Origin: Gossypium raimondii
Taxonomy: Eukaryota; Streptophyta; Magnoliopsida; Malvales; Malvaceae
DNA: 64,000 nucleotides
Reading direction: 5' to 3'
NCBI RefSeq assembly: GCF_025698545.1
Contig: NC_068572.1
Span: 4,216,001-4,280,000 of the forward strand
Shown here: piece by piece, positions 63,311-64,000 of the stretch
How positions within the stretch are numbered: position 1 is the first letter of the stretch
Layout: every line of letters begins with the position of its first letter
The notes under the pieces: generated by a model
What the model saw: only the letters and a program-made list of their open reading frames with translations
Told to the model about the DNA's origin: nothing
Database searches by the model: none
Program-made: the position numbers and the translations under genes

Positions 63311-64000
63311 ATTCTACACTAACAACAATGTCGATGGCAATTAAATTAAGACTCAATCGACAATTAATGAGACTCTTTAATTTAGTATATTCATGTGTCC
63401 TAGTTAAATGGTTACTAGATTTTCTAAACTCATCTATATTTTACCGGTCACTTTGATTCAATACAAATTAATTGTCATCGCATTATTCAATAATAACAAA
63501 TAAGTGATACCATATCCCTTGGAGCGAAATTAGTCCAGTTGATATAAAATTAAAAAAATTTGACAATGTAGGACGTGGATACGAGTGTACTCAAGTGTAT
63601 TATCCTCTTATTTAAAAGTTAAAAAGGGGCTATGAGTAGTTTGATGCATTGTATAAAAAAGAACATAAATAATAAGAACATATAATGAGATTAATATTCA
63701 AAAAAATATAAAAGAGATTTTGGGGCACTAAAACTTGATACGAGCAAAACTTATAAGAGAATAAGATGAAATCTTCTGGAGGCAACCCTACAAGCTAAAT
63801 TGGATTTGGAGAATACTAGTCAAAATTAATCATGAAATCACGGGTGAAGCTAAGGATTTTTTTGGAGTGGAATGTAGTTGTATACTTTAACGAGAGCTAA
63901 ATACAATTTTATCATTTTAATAAATTATATTTTATAATCTTTTAAATGACTAAATAAAAAAAAGCTATTTTTTTGAGAGAACAGTATACTTTTATCATAT
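63311..64000. other. Spacer at the right edge
   Basis: This is AT-rich, non-coding sequence. The end (from about 63840) has a CGGGTGAAGCTAAGGATTTTT start with ATTTTATCATTTTAATAAATTATA, similar to the repeat at 13497-13770, and is cut by the window edge. Confidence 0.35.

Overview
The window looks like nuclear DNA of a flowering plant. Genes are rich in introns and have GT-AG junctions and orthologues recognisable from Arabidopsis. The spacers are AT-rich and packed with LTR-retrotransposon and MITE debris. The LTR style (termini beginning TGTAACACCC, GC-rich ACACGG/CCGTGT clusters, long LTRs holding tandem arrays) resembles Gossypium (cotton), but that placement is inference, not proof.

Layout. 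1-2800: repeat-derived DNA with a 43-bp array and a diverged duplication. 2987-4456 (+): microsomal glutathione S-transferase 3, 3 exons. 5164-10369 (-): peroxisomal polyamine oxidase of the PAO4 type, 10 exons, convergent with MGST3. Its leader has a 46-codon uORF, and three of its nine intron donors are non-canonical (GA, GA, GC). 10.6-16.8 kb: spacer with MITE-like repeats. 16867-17325 (-): intronless 152-aa signal-peptide/single-TM protein of unknown function. 17.4-20.3 kb: repeat fragments, including a LINE-like DUF4283 piece. 20289-29679 (-): a pol-less, gag-only LTR element with one complete 2.08-kb LTR, one truncated LTR, a 134-bp higher-order tandem array and a 200-bp TTTTTG hexanucleotide tract. 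29735-33976 (+): decayed PIF/Harbinger-type MYB/transposase locus, cut in two by a 2.86-kb LTR-like insertion flanked by GGAAT. 34-35.4 kb: small MITEs and a possible LINE tail. 36121-48070 (+): 24-exon importin-beta family protein (TNPO3/IPO13 type, 1008 aa). 48.5-49.4 kb: LINE remnant on the minus strand. 50601-60215 (+): 15-exon splicing factor SUA (RBM5/RBM10 type; RRM, RanBP2 zinc finger, RRM, OCRE, G-patch; 1039 aa). 60.2-64 kb: spacer with a 1.23-kb terminal-inverted-repeat element flanked by an 8-bp duplication.

The five genes are unrelated housekeeping or stress functions (detoxification, polyamine back-conversion, nuclear import, splice-site choice, one unknown). Plant genes are transcribed singly and nothing suggests a cluster. 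I see no clearly new biological system. The most informative anomalies are the pair of GA-AG introns and the uORF in the polyamine oxidase gene, the internally arrayed gag-only retroelement, and the nested insertion in the transposase locus. Exon boundaries were assigned by eye from splice consensus, reading-frame continuity and family conservation; none is backed by transcript data here.
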